DNA of 64,000 bases from contig CM055110.1 of assembly GCA_029204225.1 (NCBI GenBank), forward strand, positions 18,035,501-18,099,500, read 5' to 3'. Source of the stretch: Diphasiastrum complanatum. Taxonomy: Eukaryota > Streptophyta > Lycopodiopsida > Lycopodiales > Lycopodiaceae. The position numbers and the translations under genes are program-made. Positions within the stretch are counted from its first letter, which is position 1. Each line of letters begins with the position of its first letter. Shown here in pieces: positions 1-10,046 of the stretch. The notes beneath the pieces are model-generated. The model saw only the letters and a program-made list of their open reading frames with translations. It was not told the DNA's origin and did no database searches.

Positions 1-520
1 TGATTCATTTAGATATTATATGGCATAAATGTACTACTTTTCTTAAAAAAATTCCATGACTTTGGAGCGTAACATTATTCTTATAAAGCCCATGGGTGTT
101 GAAGCATAAAGAACATTGTGCTCGTAAATTTCTAGGGCTTTGGAGCATAAACCTTATGATGAGTCTTTACACTAAAAGGCCTTATCCTTACCCTTTTCCT
201 ACCCCCCTTCAAACTTAGGGCCTGTAATTTGGATGGAAAGAGAGGGTATATTTTCATGTCATCTCCTCCTTTTGCCTTTCCAATGAAAAGTTTCGCAAGT
301 CTCAAGCACTTCAACATAATTCATGAGAATGTTAGATGAAACACCACCCCCCCCCCCCCCCCCCCCCCCATACCACCACTTCCCCCCGGGTCTTACGTGG
401 GGTAGTTCATAGCCTTGGAGGTACACTCCCCTACATTTATTAGTGTCTAAACTATGCCTCTAGTCAACATTTGCTACATGGCAAATGTTAATTTGAAAAT
501 GTGGCCTAGACTGCTTGTGG
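1..520. repeat. Diverged repeat R1, copy 1
   Basis: This stretch aligns by eye with 18590-19130 in the same orientation. Shared blocks include 'cacactaaaaggcc', a 'tttggagc...cataaa' segment, a C-rich tract and 'caacatttgc(t/c)acatgg'. Many substitutions and indels separate the copies, so the duplication is old. No credible coding potential is seen. It may be the outer end of the larger duplication that also includes 12290-15120 and 19680-21190, or an unrelated dispersed repeat. Confidence 0.6.
347..369. repeat. Poly-C tract (23 C)
   Basis: An uninterrupted run of 23 C lies inside repeat R1. The second copy of R1 also has a C-rich tract near 19366-19390, so the tract probably predates the duplication. 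Its exact length is uncertain because homopolymers are prone to sequencing error. Confidence 0.9.
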
Positions 521-1257
521 CATTGGTGACCATGGCGGCATTGGCGTGTTGACCAGTATTGGTGGAGTTGCAACTAAATGTGTTGGAGCTACTTGTGAAT
601 CCAGGGTGGTGTCTGTCATTATAGATGTATCAACACCATTTGTGGCATGATGTGGTGACGCTTGCTATTGGAAAGTCGTATCGGACGTAGAGCTGTCAAC
701 TTGGATCTTGGCTTTCTGTGGAGCTTTTTGCCTTCGAATTTCATCTCGTCTGTCTCAGTCTCTTCTGGAGGAGGCCTCTTGGCTTTCATTTTGTTTCTCG
801 TCCTAGCTTGTCTCATAAGTGGTTGTGTGGCCAGGGTGGTGTTGTCGGCTTGTTAGCAGAAGACCCTTCTAGAGCAGTTTCTTATTGTGATGGCTTTGCC
901 ATGTTTTATGTATAGATTTCCTTCTCAATAGTGGACTAGAGCTTTGATCTGTGCTCTAGCAACACTATCCCTCAGCATGGCATTGTGCAAAAATATATGA
1001 CAAAAAGTTTTGAAACTTAGCAAATACTTGGCTCATTAGATTTTTTTTAAATGGGTGTTGATGGCGCTCGTGTGCTGTGGTTGATGACTGGTGATGGCGC
1101 TCAAGAATGGGATGGAGTGAATGAGCACGATCACATAGAGCTGAAGATCACCAGAAATGAACATGTAAGCATCAAGATCTCCAGAATCCGTCACTAGGAA
1201 CATAAAAGAAGATTGCACATTGTTGAGGTGCAAATGACTTTGTTTTGGGTTGTTTTA
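521..1257. other. Intergenic, nothing recognised
   Basis: Short open frames occur on both strands, but none has recognisable motifs, and they overlap in conflicting frames. I see no RNA gene or terminal repeat here. Confidence 0.5.
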
Positions 1258-1428
1258 TAGATCTGACTGGAGGAATCGTCGGTCAAAATCTGACTAAAGG
1301 ACTCAGTCAAGATCTGTTGACTGGAGGATTTCATTGAGATCTCGGTGAGATCTGATTGGAGGACTCGGTCATGATCTGACTGGAGGACCCTAGGTCAATA
1401 TCCAATTGGAGGACTCGGTCGAGATCTC
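1258..1428. repeat. Degenerate ~25-bp minisatellite
   Basis: About six to seven imperfect units of the form 'gatctgactggaggactcgg' plus 'tca' run head to tail. Spacing varies from about 23 to 35 bp. Unit edges are approximate. Confidence 0.75.
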
Positions 1429-1906
1429 AAGTGGGTGCTTAGTGGAGTGCTCTTGTAGATTGACTATGTTAAAGAAATTCCTGAATGAAGTAAAAATGAC
1501 AATGTTTAAGCATGAGAAAATTTTGAGATGGACATGTGGTCTTAAGTACCAAATTTTTTGCTATTGTTGGAAAATAAGAGATCTCAGAATTGCAAAAGGA
1601 ATATGGACCTACAAAAGTTGTAAAATCTATCCTTGGAAGCTAGACCATATGATGTTGTCCAGTAACACTCTTGGTGATAAAAAAAGACATCAATGAAAGA
1701 ATATGATGAGAAAAATAATGCAGGAACTACAAACACAAACAGTCAATGAATACAAAAAATAATGAAATAAAAAACATAACTAAATATGTACAAAAGGAAG
1801 AGTGTTGTATTTGGATAGGGTCAACAAAAAACAACTCTTCGTAGGACCGTCGTAGACGACCGCCATTGACGACAGTATCGAGGAGTACTCTGTCAAGTGT
1901 TTCTAA
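1429..1906. other. Intergenic, nothing recognised
   Basis: A 96-codon open frame at 1406-1696 (+) starts inside the minisatellite and shows no known domain, so I do not call it a gene. The 3' end of the minus-strand gypsy element should lie here, but I could not find its LTR. Confidence 0.4.
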
Positions 1907-2812
1907 CTAGACTGCTTCATTTGAGAGGATTTTATTGATTACATATGGTGATTTACTTCTGAATTTCAATTTTCCAGGGTGCTTCTTAGAAGTGTAAAGA
2001 AGCACCCGATCACCTAAATGTAAGTCTGTATTGCATAGGTGACGATCATGCCAGGCTTTTTGATGATGTTTGTTAACTAATTGTGCATGATACAAGATGA
2101 GTCGAGTTTTACACAATTGGGATAACATAAATAGTCTATTTTGTACCTCTTGTTTGATTGCAACTTTCTCACATAGATCAATAGAGAAAGCTTGCATTAC
2201 TCGCAAGGAAGGAACTAAATATTCAATAGGCAATACTGCTCTTGACCATAAACGAAGTGGAAGGGTGTGACACATCTAGTGACCTTCTTGTGAGTTGTAT
2301 GATATGCCCAGATAGCTGAGAACAACTTGGTTTCCCAATCTGATCTAGTTGTCTCAACTATCTTTGTCATAATCTTGCAAATGGCCTTGTTAGTGGATTC
2401 TGCTTAGCCATTACATCGGGGGTAGTACGGAGTACTTTTGCAATGGACAACAAGGTAATGGCGTAAGAGATTTTCAACCACTTCATTTAAGAAGTGTGAA
2501 CCTCTGTCACTAACAAGCTCGATAAACGTGTAATGATGTTTTCATATAGAAAATGCGCAAATTGGCATCCTTTGTGGCTCTAGCCTCAACCCATTTGGTA
2601 GCGTAATCTGTGGCAATAAGGATGTAACGGGCTTGAGTGTTTTTGGCTGTTGAGTTGATGGGCTCGAAAAATTCTATACCCCATTTATGGAAAGCTTTGC
2701 CTTCTATAATTGGGCTTAGCAATGTGAAGTCAACTTTTGTTGTCTTTTTGGCTCGTTGGCTCTGGGGAACAAAGTATTGGCGCGGTAGTGAGAGCGGTCT
2801 TGAGTTTCTCAA
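1907..2812 (-). pseudogene. Ty3/gypsy integrase remnant
   Basis: Read on the minus strand, the first part (2812-2510) resembles the start of the gypsy integrase core, with 'FHKWGIEFFEPIN' and 'ATDYATKWVEARAT'. Around 2520-2400 the frame contains 'SDRGSHF' and an 'AESTNK' motif next to an in-frame stop. These look like the second catalytic Asp and the Glu of the DDE triad. The last part (2275-1907) resembles the C-terminal region ('PIEYLVPSLR', 'KAWHDRHL', 'LGDRVLLYTSK', 'HPGKLKFRSKSPYVI'). Integrase joins retrotransposon cDNA to chromosomal DNA. At least two frame breaks and one stop make this copy non-functional. Confidence 0.8.
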
Positions 2813-3459
2813 AAGCTTTTATTCGTTCCTTGGTCCACCTAGGGTCAACCACAGATCAATGCAGATACGAAGCTTGCCATTTTTCTTGGGCACCACCACA
2901 ATGGGCAATACCCAGTCCATATGTTGGACTTCATAAATGAAGCCAACATCAAGCAGCTATTATTATGCTCATCAATCCTTTCTCGATAAACAAGGTTACA
3001 ATGGTATGGCTTAGCCCAAATAGGCTTAGCGTTTTCCTTGAGTTGAATGGTATGGACTCATACTCAAGTGGGACCCCCTTCATTTCGGTGTAATTCCAAG
3101 AAAATACATCTTTGTATTTTTTTAATAAAGTCTTCAAACCAAAGAGTTGGTCTAGCGTCTGACATGAACGAAACAACCCATGTCTTCATCAGGATCCTTA
3201 GATTGAGTGCGACTATCTTAGTAGGTCCTTCAAAAGATGGAGAAACTTGTGTAGGCTCCCGCTTTAGTTGTGGTAGTTGGATAACAACATCATTGAACAT
3301 GAAATCCTTGAAATGTTGTGGAAGATCAAAAGGTGGCTCCACAAAGTTCTCCAGAACTTTGGAAATTATTGATGGTGATTTGCTACCAGAGCATGACGTT
3401 CTTTCGCTTGGATGGGCCTTTTGAGATTCGGACAATGGTTGATTCAGTTTTGTATGCAT
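2813..3459 (-). pseudogene. Ty3/gypsy reverse transcriptase, N-terminal remnant
   Basis: On the minus strand, 'LLKKYKDVFSWNYTEMKG' resembles the region just before the RT domain of plant gypsy elements. It is followed by 'PIVVVPKKNGKLRICIDL', an RT fingers motif. The palm with its YxDD motif, the thumb and RNase H are absent. The frame passes within roughly 100 bp into integrase sequence, so a large internal deletion removed them. The upstream linker (3459-3064) has no catalytic motif that I recognise. Confidence 0.75.
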
Positions 3460-4027
3460 TTGTTTTTTTCGCTCAATTAGTTTCGTATCTATGATTTTTT
3501 GTTTGTTTAACCGAGGTTTTTTTGGTATTTTGTGGAGGCAGTGTGGTTGCCTCTCGGATTAACTCTTCATCTCGCAGACTTCATCTGGACTCTGCTTCTC
3601 AGTGGTAGACTCTGGGTTTGGGTCTATAGGTCATTGTGTTTACTATCTTAGAGGTAAGTTGTACATGAGCTAGTGGTCCTAATGTCTTGATCTCCTTTGG
3701 AATCGATATAAGTGAAAATCGTTTATTATCGAGATAGTTGAGGACTTGCTCGTCACTCATTTCCTCATCATTCATCAAAAGAATTTAATCTTCCGAAACA
3801 TGTGCTGTAGAAAAAATAGTTTCTTCAAGGCACCAAGCTATGGGAATAGGATCTATCATCATCAAGGGAATGATGGGTGTCTCGATGTCAATAGAAGATG
3901 GTAGGAGATGGGCGTCTTCTTCGATGGTCTCTATGAGACATCTGTTGGAGTCAGAATAGTCCAGTATGTCTAATGTGTGACCCCAATTGATGACAGTTGA
4001 GCACGAATGGTGTCCTTTCAGCATGAT
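3460..4027 (-). pseudogene. Gypsy polyprotein linker, no domain recognised
   Basis: A 79-codon minus-strand frame (4024-3785) and shorter frames lie between the protease-side remnant and the RT remnant. Position and strand suggest spacer sequence of the same gypsy polyprotein. There is no diagnostic motif. Copia-A cut the sequence immediately upstream (in minus sense) at 4028-4032. Confidence 0.4.
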
Positions 4028-4032
4028 AGGAA

Positions 4033-4675
4033 TGTGAAAGATTCAACTAGTTTCATCACATTTTGCAATATTTCCATATTTGGCATATTGAGGCCAAAAC
4101 TTGTTTTAGACTTAGAGGTTGACTTTTCAAAGTTCATTAGTCTAAGTTTCATTTGAATAAACACTTTTTGAAAGTGTGGGAAAGATAGAATGCGATTTTG
4201 AGTAGATTCAATTTGAATAAGTTGGGTACATTGAATCTAGACCCAAAATTGGTAGGGTTAGCATTTTGGTGGGAAAGCCAAGTAGCCAAATAGGGTTTGG
4301 ACCTGTTATAAAAGGATGTAACTCATGGAGAGAGTCATCTTCTCTATCTCATTTCATGCTTATACATGGTTCTCTTGGGTTCTACTATCCATTGGTGCAT
4401 TATCTTGGTGATTGCTTGCAGTTCTATGTGTAAAATGATCTATATTTGCTATTTTCGGATCCACACACGTGAAATACAGTAGCTTGATGGTTTTGTACAG
4501 ACAGAAACAGTACATAATCATTTCATTCAAGTTTGATCAAGTTCTATTAGTGTTTGCATCTTAAATTGTGTGTAGATGCTGATTTTTCTACATTGGTGAG
4601 ATTGGTAGTGTATTTCTCTTTCTAACCAAAGATCATTCAAGTAGATTGGATCTTAAGGATCTGAAATCTTTCACA
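4033..4675 (+). repeat. Copia-A 5' LTR
   Basis: 643 bp with perfect 8-bp inverted ends, TGTGAAAG and CTTTCACA. It carries a TATA-like box (4307-4313) and a CACGTG core near 4466. It differs from the 3' LTR by scattered substitutions, by lacking a 7-bp duplication in the 'tcttctct' stretch, and by having about 9-10 extra bp near the 3' end. Confidence 0.93.
4307..4313 (+). promoter_or_regulatory. TATA-like box in Copia-A LTR
   Basis: The sequence tataaaa lies before 'ggatgtaactc' in the middle of the LTR, a plausible U3 core promoter. The same box is at 9082-9088 in the 3' LTR and in the related solo LTR near 52624. Its function is inferred from position. Confidence 0.55.
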
Positions 4676-4687
4676 TGGTATCAGAGC
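4676..4687 (+). other. Copia-A primer binding site
   Basis: TGGTATCAGAGC begins immediately after the 5' LTR. It is the classic copia primer site complementary to the 3' end of initiator methionine tRNA. Confidence 0.9.
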
Positions 4688-5274
4688 TTGTGTTTCAGGT
4701 TATGAAGGAGGAAATCATATCTATCAATGATTTGGTGAAGATATCAAGTCTAGAGCATGCTAGAGAGAATTCTACACCAAAATCGGATTTTTTGCTTTTG
4801 TAGATTGGATCTTTTGTAGATCAAAACACTAAATAGGTCAATATACTTGTTCAATTCCGATTTTTGAATTCACATACTGGATTTGGCCGATTTTTGGATC
4901 ATTGGTTCAGCCTAAGTGGTGGCTTATAGATTGCATATCAAATTTTCAGCATTTGCATGTAGATTTGGAATAGTCAATTCTTTGTGATTTTGTCAAAACC
5001 CTAATTTTGATTGGATCTCTAGATATGAGGTTGTTGGACTTCATCTGAGTGTGTTTCAATCTTAGGAAGTGGCAAAAGTCATTAGATTGAGGATAGATCA
5101 TAGGTTGATCAAGATTCCATGATTCTATGTGTTGATTTGCTTGGATAAGTGCTAGAAGAGAGTTTGTGAGATAGTTGCAAATCTTGGTGATTTCTTTTGA
5201 AAACATTTGTTGTTGTTCAAAGGAGTGCTTTGTGCATTGAAGTAGGTTGAAAGAGAAAATCAGGTAATTGATAC
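4688..5274 (+). other. Copia-A untranslated leader
   Basis: About 590 bp lie between the primer site and the first gag ATG (5275). No coding motif is seen. A packaging signal would be expected here, but I cannot identify one. Confidence 0.5.
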
Positions 5275-6134
5275 ATGGCAACCTCAATTGGAGTCATGTT
5301 GGAAGCCAATGATTGGCTTACCTCAAGTAACTATTCATTGTGAAAAGTGAGGATGGAGTCACTTCTTGAGATGAATGATGTTTTGGATATTGTTGTAGGC
5401 TTGGAGGAGAGACCAGCAACACAACAAGATCAATTGAGGTATGACAAGAGAGCCAAGAAAGCTCTACATATGATAAAGATGAATGTTACCAATGAACTTC
5501 TCAAGGAAGTTGGTAAGTGCACATCATCTTTGGAAGCTTGGAATTCATTGAAGAAGCTTTATGAATCCAAGTCTACTTCTAGAGTGCTGACTCTAAGAAG
5601 GCAAATCTTTTCTTGTTTGCAAAAGAATAAAGAAAGTCCAAGTACTTTTGTTTTGAGAATGAAAGCACTAGATGATGAGTTAGCTTGCATAGATGAAAGC
5701 ATTAAGGAAGGAGAGCTTATTCAAGTGATTCTTAATGGCTTGTTGGATGCTCATGCTAACATTGTTCAAAGTATTGCTATTCAAAATACTTTTCCAAGTT
5801 TGATGGATCTTCAAGAGATCTTGATCAATGAGGAATATAGGCTTCAAGCAAGAGGTGGATCTACATCGACACCTCAAGAGGATGCTATGTTTACAAAGGG
5901 CAAATTCAAGGGTAAAACCAAAAGCAAGTGGTCAAAAATAAGGATAGATCAAAGCTCAAGTGTTTCTATTGTGGAATCAAAGGACACTTTGCAAGTGAGT
6001 GCTACAAGAAGAAGAGAGATCAAGGAGACAAGCAAGGTAATCCTACTCTTGATGAGGATGGTTTCGATGTACAAGATGCAAATGATGATGTTTTTGTGAT
6101 GTCTTCATGTATGCTTGCTAATGATGGAAACTAG
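5275..6134 (+). pseudogene. Copia-A gag (capsid/nucleocapsid), broken
   Basis: Gag would assemble the virus-like particle. The family start is the ATG at 5275. Codon 23, a Trp in Copia-G, is TGA here (5341-5343), and an open frame resumes at Met27 (5353) or just before. The capsid-type region runs through 'VTNELLKEVGKC', 'AWNSLKKLYES' and 'FSCLQKNKES'. A frameshift near 5920-5935 moves the nucleocapsid into another frame, where a CCHC zinc knuckle (CFYCGIKGHFASEC, 5958-6005) can be read. That frame stops at TAG 6132-6134. At least three lesions are visible. Confidence 0.85.
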
Positions 6135-6139
6135 ATCCT

Positions 6140-6589
6140 TGGTGGATTGATAGTGGAGAAAGTTCACACATGACCTTTCACAAAGAGTACTTCACTTCTT
6201 TGTTGGCATATGGAGATGACAAGAGGGTGATCTACATGGCCAATAATCGTGAGTGTGCAATCAAAGGGATTGGCACAATTCCTATTTCTCTCTCTACAAA
6301 TAGAAATGTTCATTTGGAGGATGTCTTGTTTATTCCATCTATTACCAGGAATTTGGTTAGTGTGAGTCAAATGCTAAGTAAGGGCCTTAAGGTGGAGTTT
6401 GATGGAGATGCTTGTTTGATCAAAAGGAAGGATGTCTTGATTGGAAAAGGTAAAAGTCAAGGGAAGTTGTTCAAACTTGATGCTTGTGTTATTGCTAACC
6501 AAGTTGGATGTGTTGCAAGGGATCAAATTTCTATTCAAGAGGTTTGGCACAAAAGGATGGGACACCTCAACTTCAAGTCATTGGAGTAA
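6140..6589 (+). pseudogene. Copia-A protease and GAG-pre-integrase start
   Basis: 'WWIDSGESSHM' carries the aspartic protease D-S-G (Asp codon 6149-6151). It continues through 'LEDVLFIPSITRNLVSVSQM', typical of copia protease, into 'EVWHKRMGHLNF', the start of the pre-integrase zinc-binding region. The frame differs from that of the zinc knuckle, and it ends at a stop near 6587 caused by loss of one base relative to Copia-G. The protease would cut the polyprotein during particle maturation. Confidence 0.85.
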
Positions 6590-7851
6590 TGGCAAGAAAG
6601 AAGGTTGTGATTGGTCTTCCAAATTCCTTAAGTAATGACAAGCATGTTTGTGAGTCTTGTGCTTTGTCTAAGTCACATAGACTACCTTATACTAGATCTA
6701 TTTCTAGATCTACAAAGCCTTTTCAACTTGTACATTCGGATATTCATGGATTTACTACAATTAGCAATAGTGGAGCTAAGATGTATGTAACATTCATTGA
6801 TGATTTTAGTAGATTTTGTTGGATCTATCTACTAAAGAGCAAGGATGAAGTGTATGATGTCTTTGTCAAGTTCAAGAATGCAAGGGAGAACCAATTTTCC
6901 ACAAAGATCAAGTGCTTGAGAGGTGACAATGGTGGTGAGTACATATCTAACAAGTTCAAGGCCTTTTGTGATGAGCATGGGATCAAGAGGGAGTATACAA
7001 CATCATGGACCCCACAACAAAATGGAGTGGCTGAAAGGAAGAATAGGGCTTTATGTGAAAGTGCTAAAGCTATGAGGTTAAGTGCTAATCTTGACAAACC
7101 ATTTTGGGATCAAGCTTTGTTGTGTGCCAATTTCTTGTGCAATAGGTGGCCGAGTGCTATTTTGGATGGAAGGACACCTTTTGAGATGCTATTCAAGAGG
7201 AGGCCGAGTGTCAACTTTCTAAGAACCTTTGGATGCACATGCTATGTCAACATTACTCTTGATTATAGGACCAAGGAGGATCCATCTTCAAGAAGAGGTA
7301 TTTTTGTTGGATATAGTGAGGTGAGTAAAGCCTACAAGGTTTACATTCCTTCTACTAACAAAGTGATTGTTGGTAGAGATGTCATTTTTTATGAGGGAAA
7401 CATTCCAAAGGTGTCTTCAAGCATGATTGATGGTAAAGTAGATGGATCTAACATTCTTGATGTTGATGAGAAGGATCCTACTTTGGATGGTGGTGATGAT
7501 GGACCTTCATCAAGTCAAAAGCCAAGGAGAACATCAAGAGAAAGACAAGTACCTTCAAGGCTCACATATGATCAAAAGGGTAAGCAAGTAGTTTCTGGAA
7601 ATTATGCTGCTTTCCTAACCTCTTTTGATGAGCCTACAAGTGTAGATCAAGCAAGGAAAGAAGAGGAGTGGATCCAAGCAATGGATCTTGAGTATCAATC
7701 TCTTATGAAGAGTGGAACATCTTTTGGAAGATCTTCTTGTGTACATGGAGCTATGCAAGTGGATGGATGTTATCTTGCTGTAGAATCAAGTATTGGATCT
7801 GGAAAACAAAGTTTTTTTAATGACTTTGATGATCAAGTTGAAGATCAATAA
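6590..7851 (+). pseudogene. Copia-A integrase with intact triad, RT missing
   Basis: The frame carries the end of the pre-integrase region ('CESCALSKSHRLPY'), then the integrase core. Catalytic residues are visible: Asp in 'LVHSDIHG' (6739-6741), Asp in 'RGDNGGEY' (6925-6927) and Glu in 'QNGVAERKN' (7033-7035). The C-terminal part ('GIFVGYSEVSKAYKVYIPST') and the linker to RT ('PSRLTYDQKGKQVV', 'WIQAMDLEYQSLMKS') follow. Similarity to Copia-G stops near 7725, where RT should begin, and the frame ends at 7851. The integrase might still be folded if translated, but it lies downstream of several frame breaks. Confidence 0.85.
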
Positions 7852-8560
7852 GTTGATCTCAAAACACTTCAACTAGTCAAAAGGGAAGGTGGCAATTTGG
7901 AGCTAGTCAAGAGCATCAAAGGAGAGGTAATTGGCAAAGGTGTTATGAATTTGTTTTTACAGAATATTGAAGACTCAAGTAAGGTCAAAGGAGTAGCAAG
8001 GAAGTGTTGTTCAAGTTTACTTTACTTGTTCTATCTCATGTTTGAGCAATTTCATGTGGATGTGTGCAAATTGTCAAGATATGGTAAAACTAGCTACATT
8101 GGTGAGCATTGTTTTGATGTTGGATTTGTACTAGCATTCTTCGCTAGTTTTGCTGATGGAAATGAAGCTATTGGAGGTTCATTATGTCACTCATTCATGG
8201 TCGTCATCAAGGTATGATGGTATCTTGAGGCAAGATGAAGATGGAAGCTCATTCATGGAGTATCATGGTGGATACATGACAACGAAGGACAAAGGAGGAG
8301 GAGACATGCAAGCAAAAGTTGATCACTCACATTTATTGTTTTTTTGCTGTATTTTTTCAGAGAGTTCAGAGTTGGAAGCATGGTGGAATCATCTCATTTA
8401 CATTCTATTTGATTCTTCATGTTCTAGTCACATTTTTACATGCAAAATTGATGTAAGAAATAGTGAAGCATCCCAAGTGGACACTATTCTCTATATCAAT
8501 TATGGTTGTTTCTATTTTGAGAATTACATGATCATTGAAAGGAGGTCTATTCTTAGTAAG
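7726..8560 (+). other. Replacement sequence in place of Copia-A RT
   Basis: About 830 bp occupy the place of RT and the start of RNase H. Open frames at 7897-8217 and 8150-8701 (+) show no YVDD or other RT motif. A stretch near 8490-8570 aligns very weakly with the RT palm of Copia-G, so part of this could be extremely diverged RT rather than captured DNA. Confidence 0.5.
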
Positions 8561-8807
8561 AAGATCATTCTTATGATGGATCAAAGTTCTATTGTCAAAA
8601 ACTATGCTAGGAGCAAGCATATTGAGATACAATATCATTTTGTGAGGGAGCGAGTCATTGCAAAGGAGGTGGAGCTTCAACATGTGTCTTCAAGGGAATA
8701 AGTAGCTGATATATTCACCAAAGCATTGGGAAAAGACTTGTTCATGAAGCATAGTACTTCACTTGGAGTATTATCAAATTCTATGCTAAAACTAGTTGAA
8801 GAGGGAG
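8561..8807 (+). pseudogene. Copia-A RNase H C-terminal tail
   Basis: The last part of copia RNase H is recognisable: 'ARSKHIEIQYHFVRERVIAK', 'VELQHVSSRE', then in-frame TAA at 8699-8701, then 'ADIFTKALGKDL'. It continues to the polypurine tract in the last codons. Only the end of the domain remains, so it has no activity. Confidence 0.85.
8798..8807 (+). other. Copia-A polypurine tract
   Basis: gaagagggag lies directly before the 3' LTR and would prime plus-strand DNA synthesis. It also encodes the last residues Glu-Glu-Gly. The stop codon TGA comes from the first LTR bases, as in Copia-G. Confidence 0.85.
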
Positions 8808-9449
8808 TGTGAAAGATTCAACTAGTTTCATCACATTTTGCAATATTTCCATATTTGGCATATTGAGGCCAAAATTTGTTTTAGACTTAGAGGTTGACTT
8901 TTCAAAGTTCATTAGTCTAAATTTCATTTGAATAAACACTTTTTGAAAGTGTGGGAAAGATAGAATGCGAGTTTGAGTAGATTCAATTTGAATAAGTTGG
9001 GTACATTGAATCTAGACCCAAAATTGGTAGGGTTAGCATTTTGGTGGGAAAGCCAAGTAGCCAAATAGGGTTTGGACCTGTTATAAAAGGATGTAACTCG
9101 TGGAGAGAGTCATCTTCTCTCTTCTCTATCTCATTTCATGCTTATACATAGTTCTCTTGGGTTCTACTATCCATTGGTGCACTATCTTGGTGATTGCTTG
9201 CAATTCTATGTGTAGAATGATCTATATTTGCTATTTTTGGATCCACACATGTGAAATACAGTAGCTTGCTGGTTTTGTACGGACAGAAATAGTACATAAT
9301 CATTTCATTCAAGTTTAATCAAGTTCTATTAGCGTTTGCATCTCAAATTGTGTGTAGATGCTGATTTTTCTACATTGGTGAGATTGGTAGTGTATTTCTC
9401 TTTCTAACCAAAGATCATTCAAGTAGATTTGGATCTGAAATCTTTTACA
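8808..9449 (+). repeat. Copia-A 3' LTR
   Basis: 642 bp, collinear with the 5' LTR. It ends in TTTTACA instead of CTTTCACA and is followed by the target duplication aggaa (9450-9454). Confidence 0.92.
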
Positions 9450-9454
9450 AGGAA

Positions 9455-9770
9455 CACTATCAGATTCATTATAGGTTGTGGATGACCAGTCATCAAAAAC
9501 CTTAGCGGGCTTAACGTGGCAGTGACTCACTTTTCATTATTGCAAAGGTTATCTTACTTCGTTTTGAATCTGGAATGATGTCGGCCATTTGTAGATAGGG
9601 TGTACCAAGGAGGAGTTTGTTTGTATGTACATCTTCTGGTAGTTCTATGATAACACAGTCAATAGTGAATTTGACATCTGCAACACATACAAGAATATTC
9701 GATAGATGCCCGGCAGGGTCGGTTACTCTATGATCTGCCATGCGTAACTTGTACCATGGTAGATCTAACT
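9455..9770 (-). pseudogene. Ty3/gypsy retropepsin-like remnant
   Basis: The minus-strand frame 9741-9511 reads 'MADHRVTDPAGHLSNILV', then 'FTIDCVIIELPEDVHTNKLL' and 'LLGTPYLQMADIIPD'. This pattern fits the second half of a plant gypsy aspartic protease domain (hydrophobic strand, then LLG-P-L). The catalytic Asp region upstream is not clear. It belongs with the RT and integrase remnants at 1907-4027, from which Copia-A separates it. Confidence 0.65.
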
Positions 9771-9964
9771 AGGTGAAATCCCATTCTTTTCTAGTGACAA
9801 AGCCATTATGTATATGCTTGATCCACTATCTAAGATAGCAGACACCGCAGGATAGTCTTTGTAGAGCATGGATAGGGTGATGCTATTCCCCTTAGCAACA
9901 CTGATATTCATCATATTCATAGGAATTTGAGGTATATCTGGGATCTTTTCACGTTTTTGTTGTA
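9771..9964 (-). other. Gypsy-side flank of uncertain content
   Basis: This is probably further decayed gypsy gag/protease sequence on the minus strand. No motif is clear. It ends at the 5' truncation point of family B copy A. Confidence 0.35.
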
Positions 9965-10046
9965 GGACAAGTCAAAGTAGAAATGCTTCTTTTGTGGAAA
10001 GAAGGGGCATTATGCATCTGAATGCTACAAGAGGCTAAGAGCACAA

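Larger units (their letters stand above)
4033..9449 (+). mobile_element. Copia-A: complete-ended Ty1/copia insertion
   Basis: Two LTRs (4033-4675 and 8808-9449) flank a plus-strand gag-protease-integrase region. Exact 5-bp target duplications, aggaa, lie at 4028-4032 and 9450-9454. The LTRs end in TGTGAAAG...CTTTCACA; the 3' copy ends TTTTACA. The primer site and polypurine tract are present. The integrase triad is visible, but the reverse transcriptase is gone: about 850 bp of unrelated or unrecognisable sequence sits between the integrase tail and the RNase H tail. Frameshifts and stops also break gag and protease. The element cannot be autonomous. It is inserted in the minus-strand gypsy relic. 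Confidence 0.93.
1907..9961 (-). mobile_element. Decayed Ty3/gypsy element, interrupted
   Basis: Minus-strand remnants lie in the order expected of a Ty3/gypsy polyprotein: protease-like (about 9770-9511), linker and RT amino end (about 4027-2830), integrase core (2812-2280) and integrase C-terminal region (2275-1907). Copia-A is inserted at 4033-9449, between the protease and the RT linker. All reading frames are broken, no LTRs were identified and most of the RT and RNase H is missing. The high-coordinate side ends abruptly where family B copy A begins, about 9965. Confidence 0.75.

Noticed and set aside
1406-1696. 96-codon plus-strand ORF
   Set aside because: It starts in a minisatellite, has no motif and nothing suggests expression.
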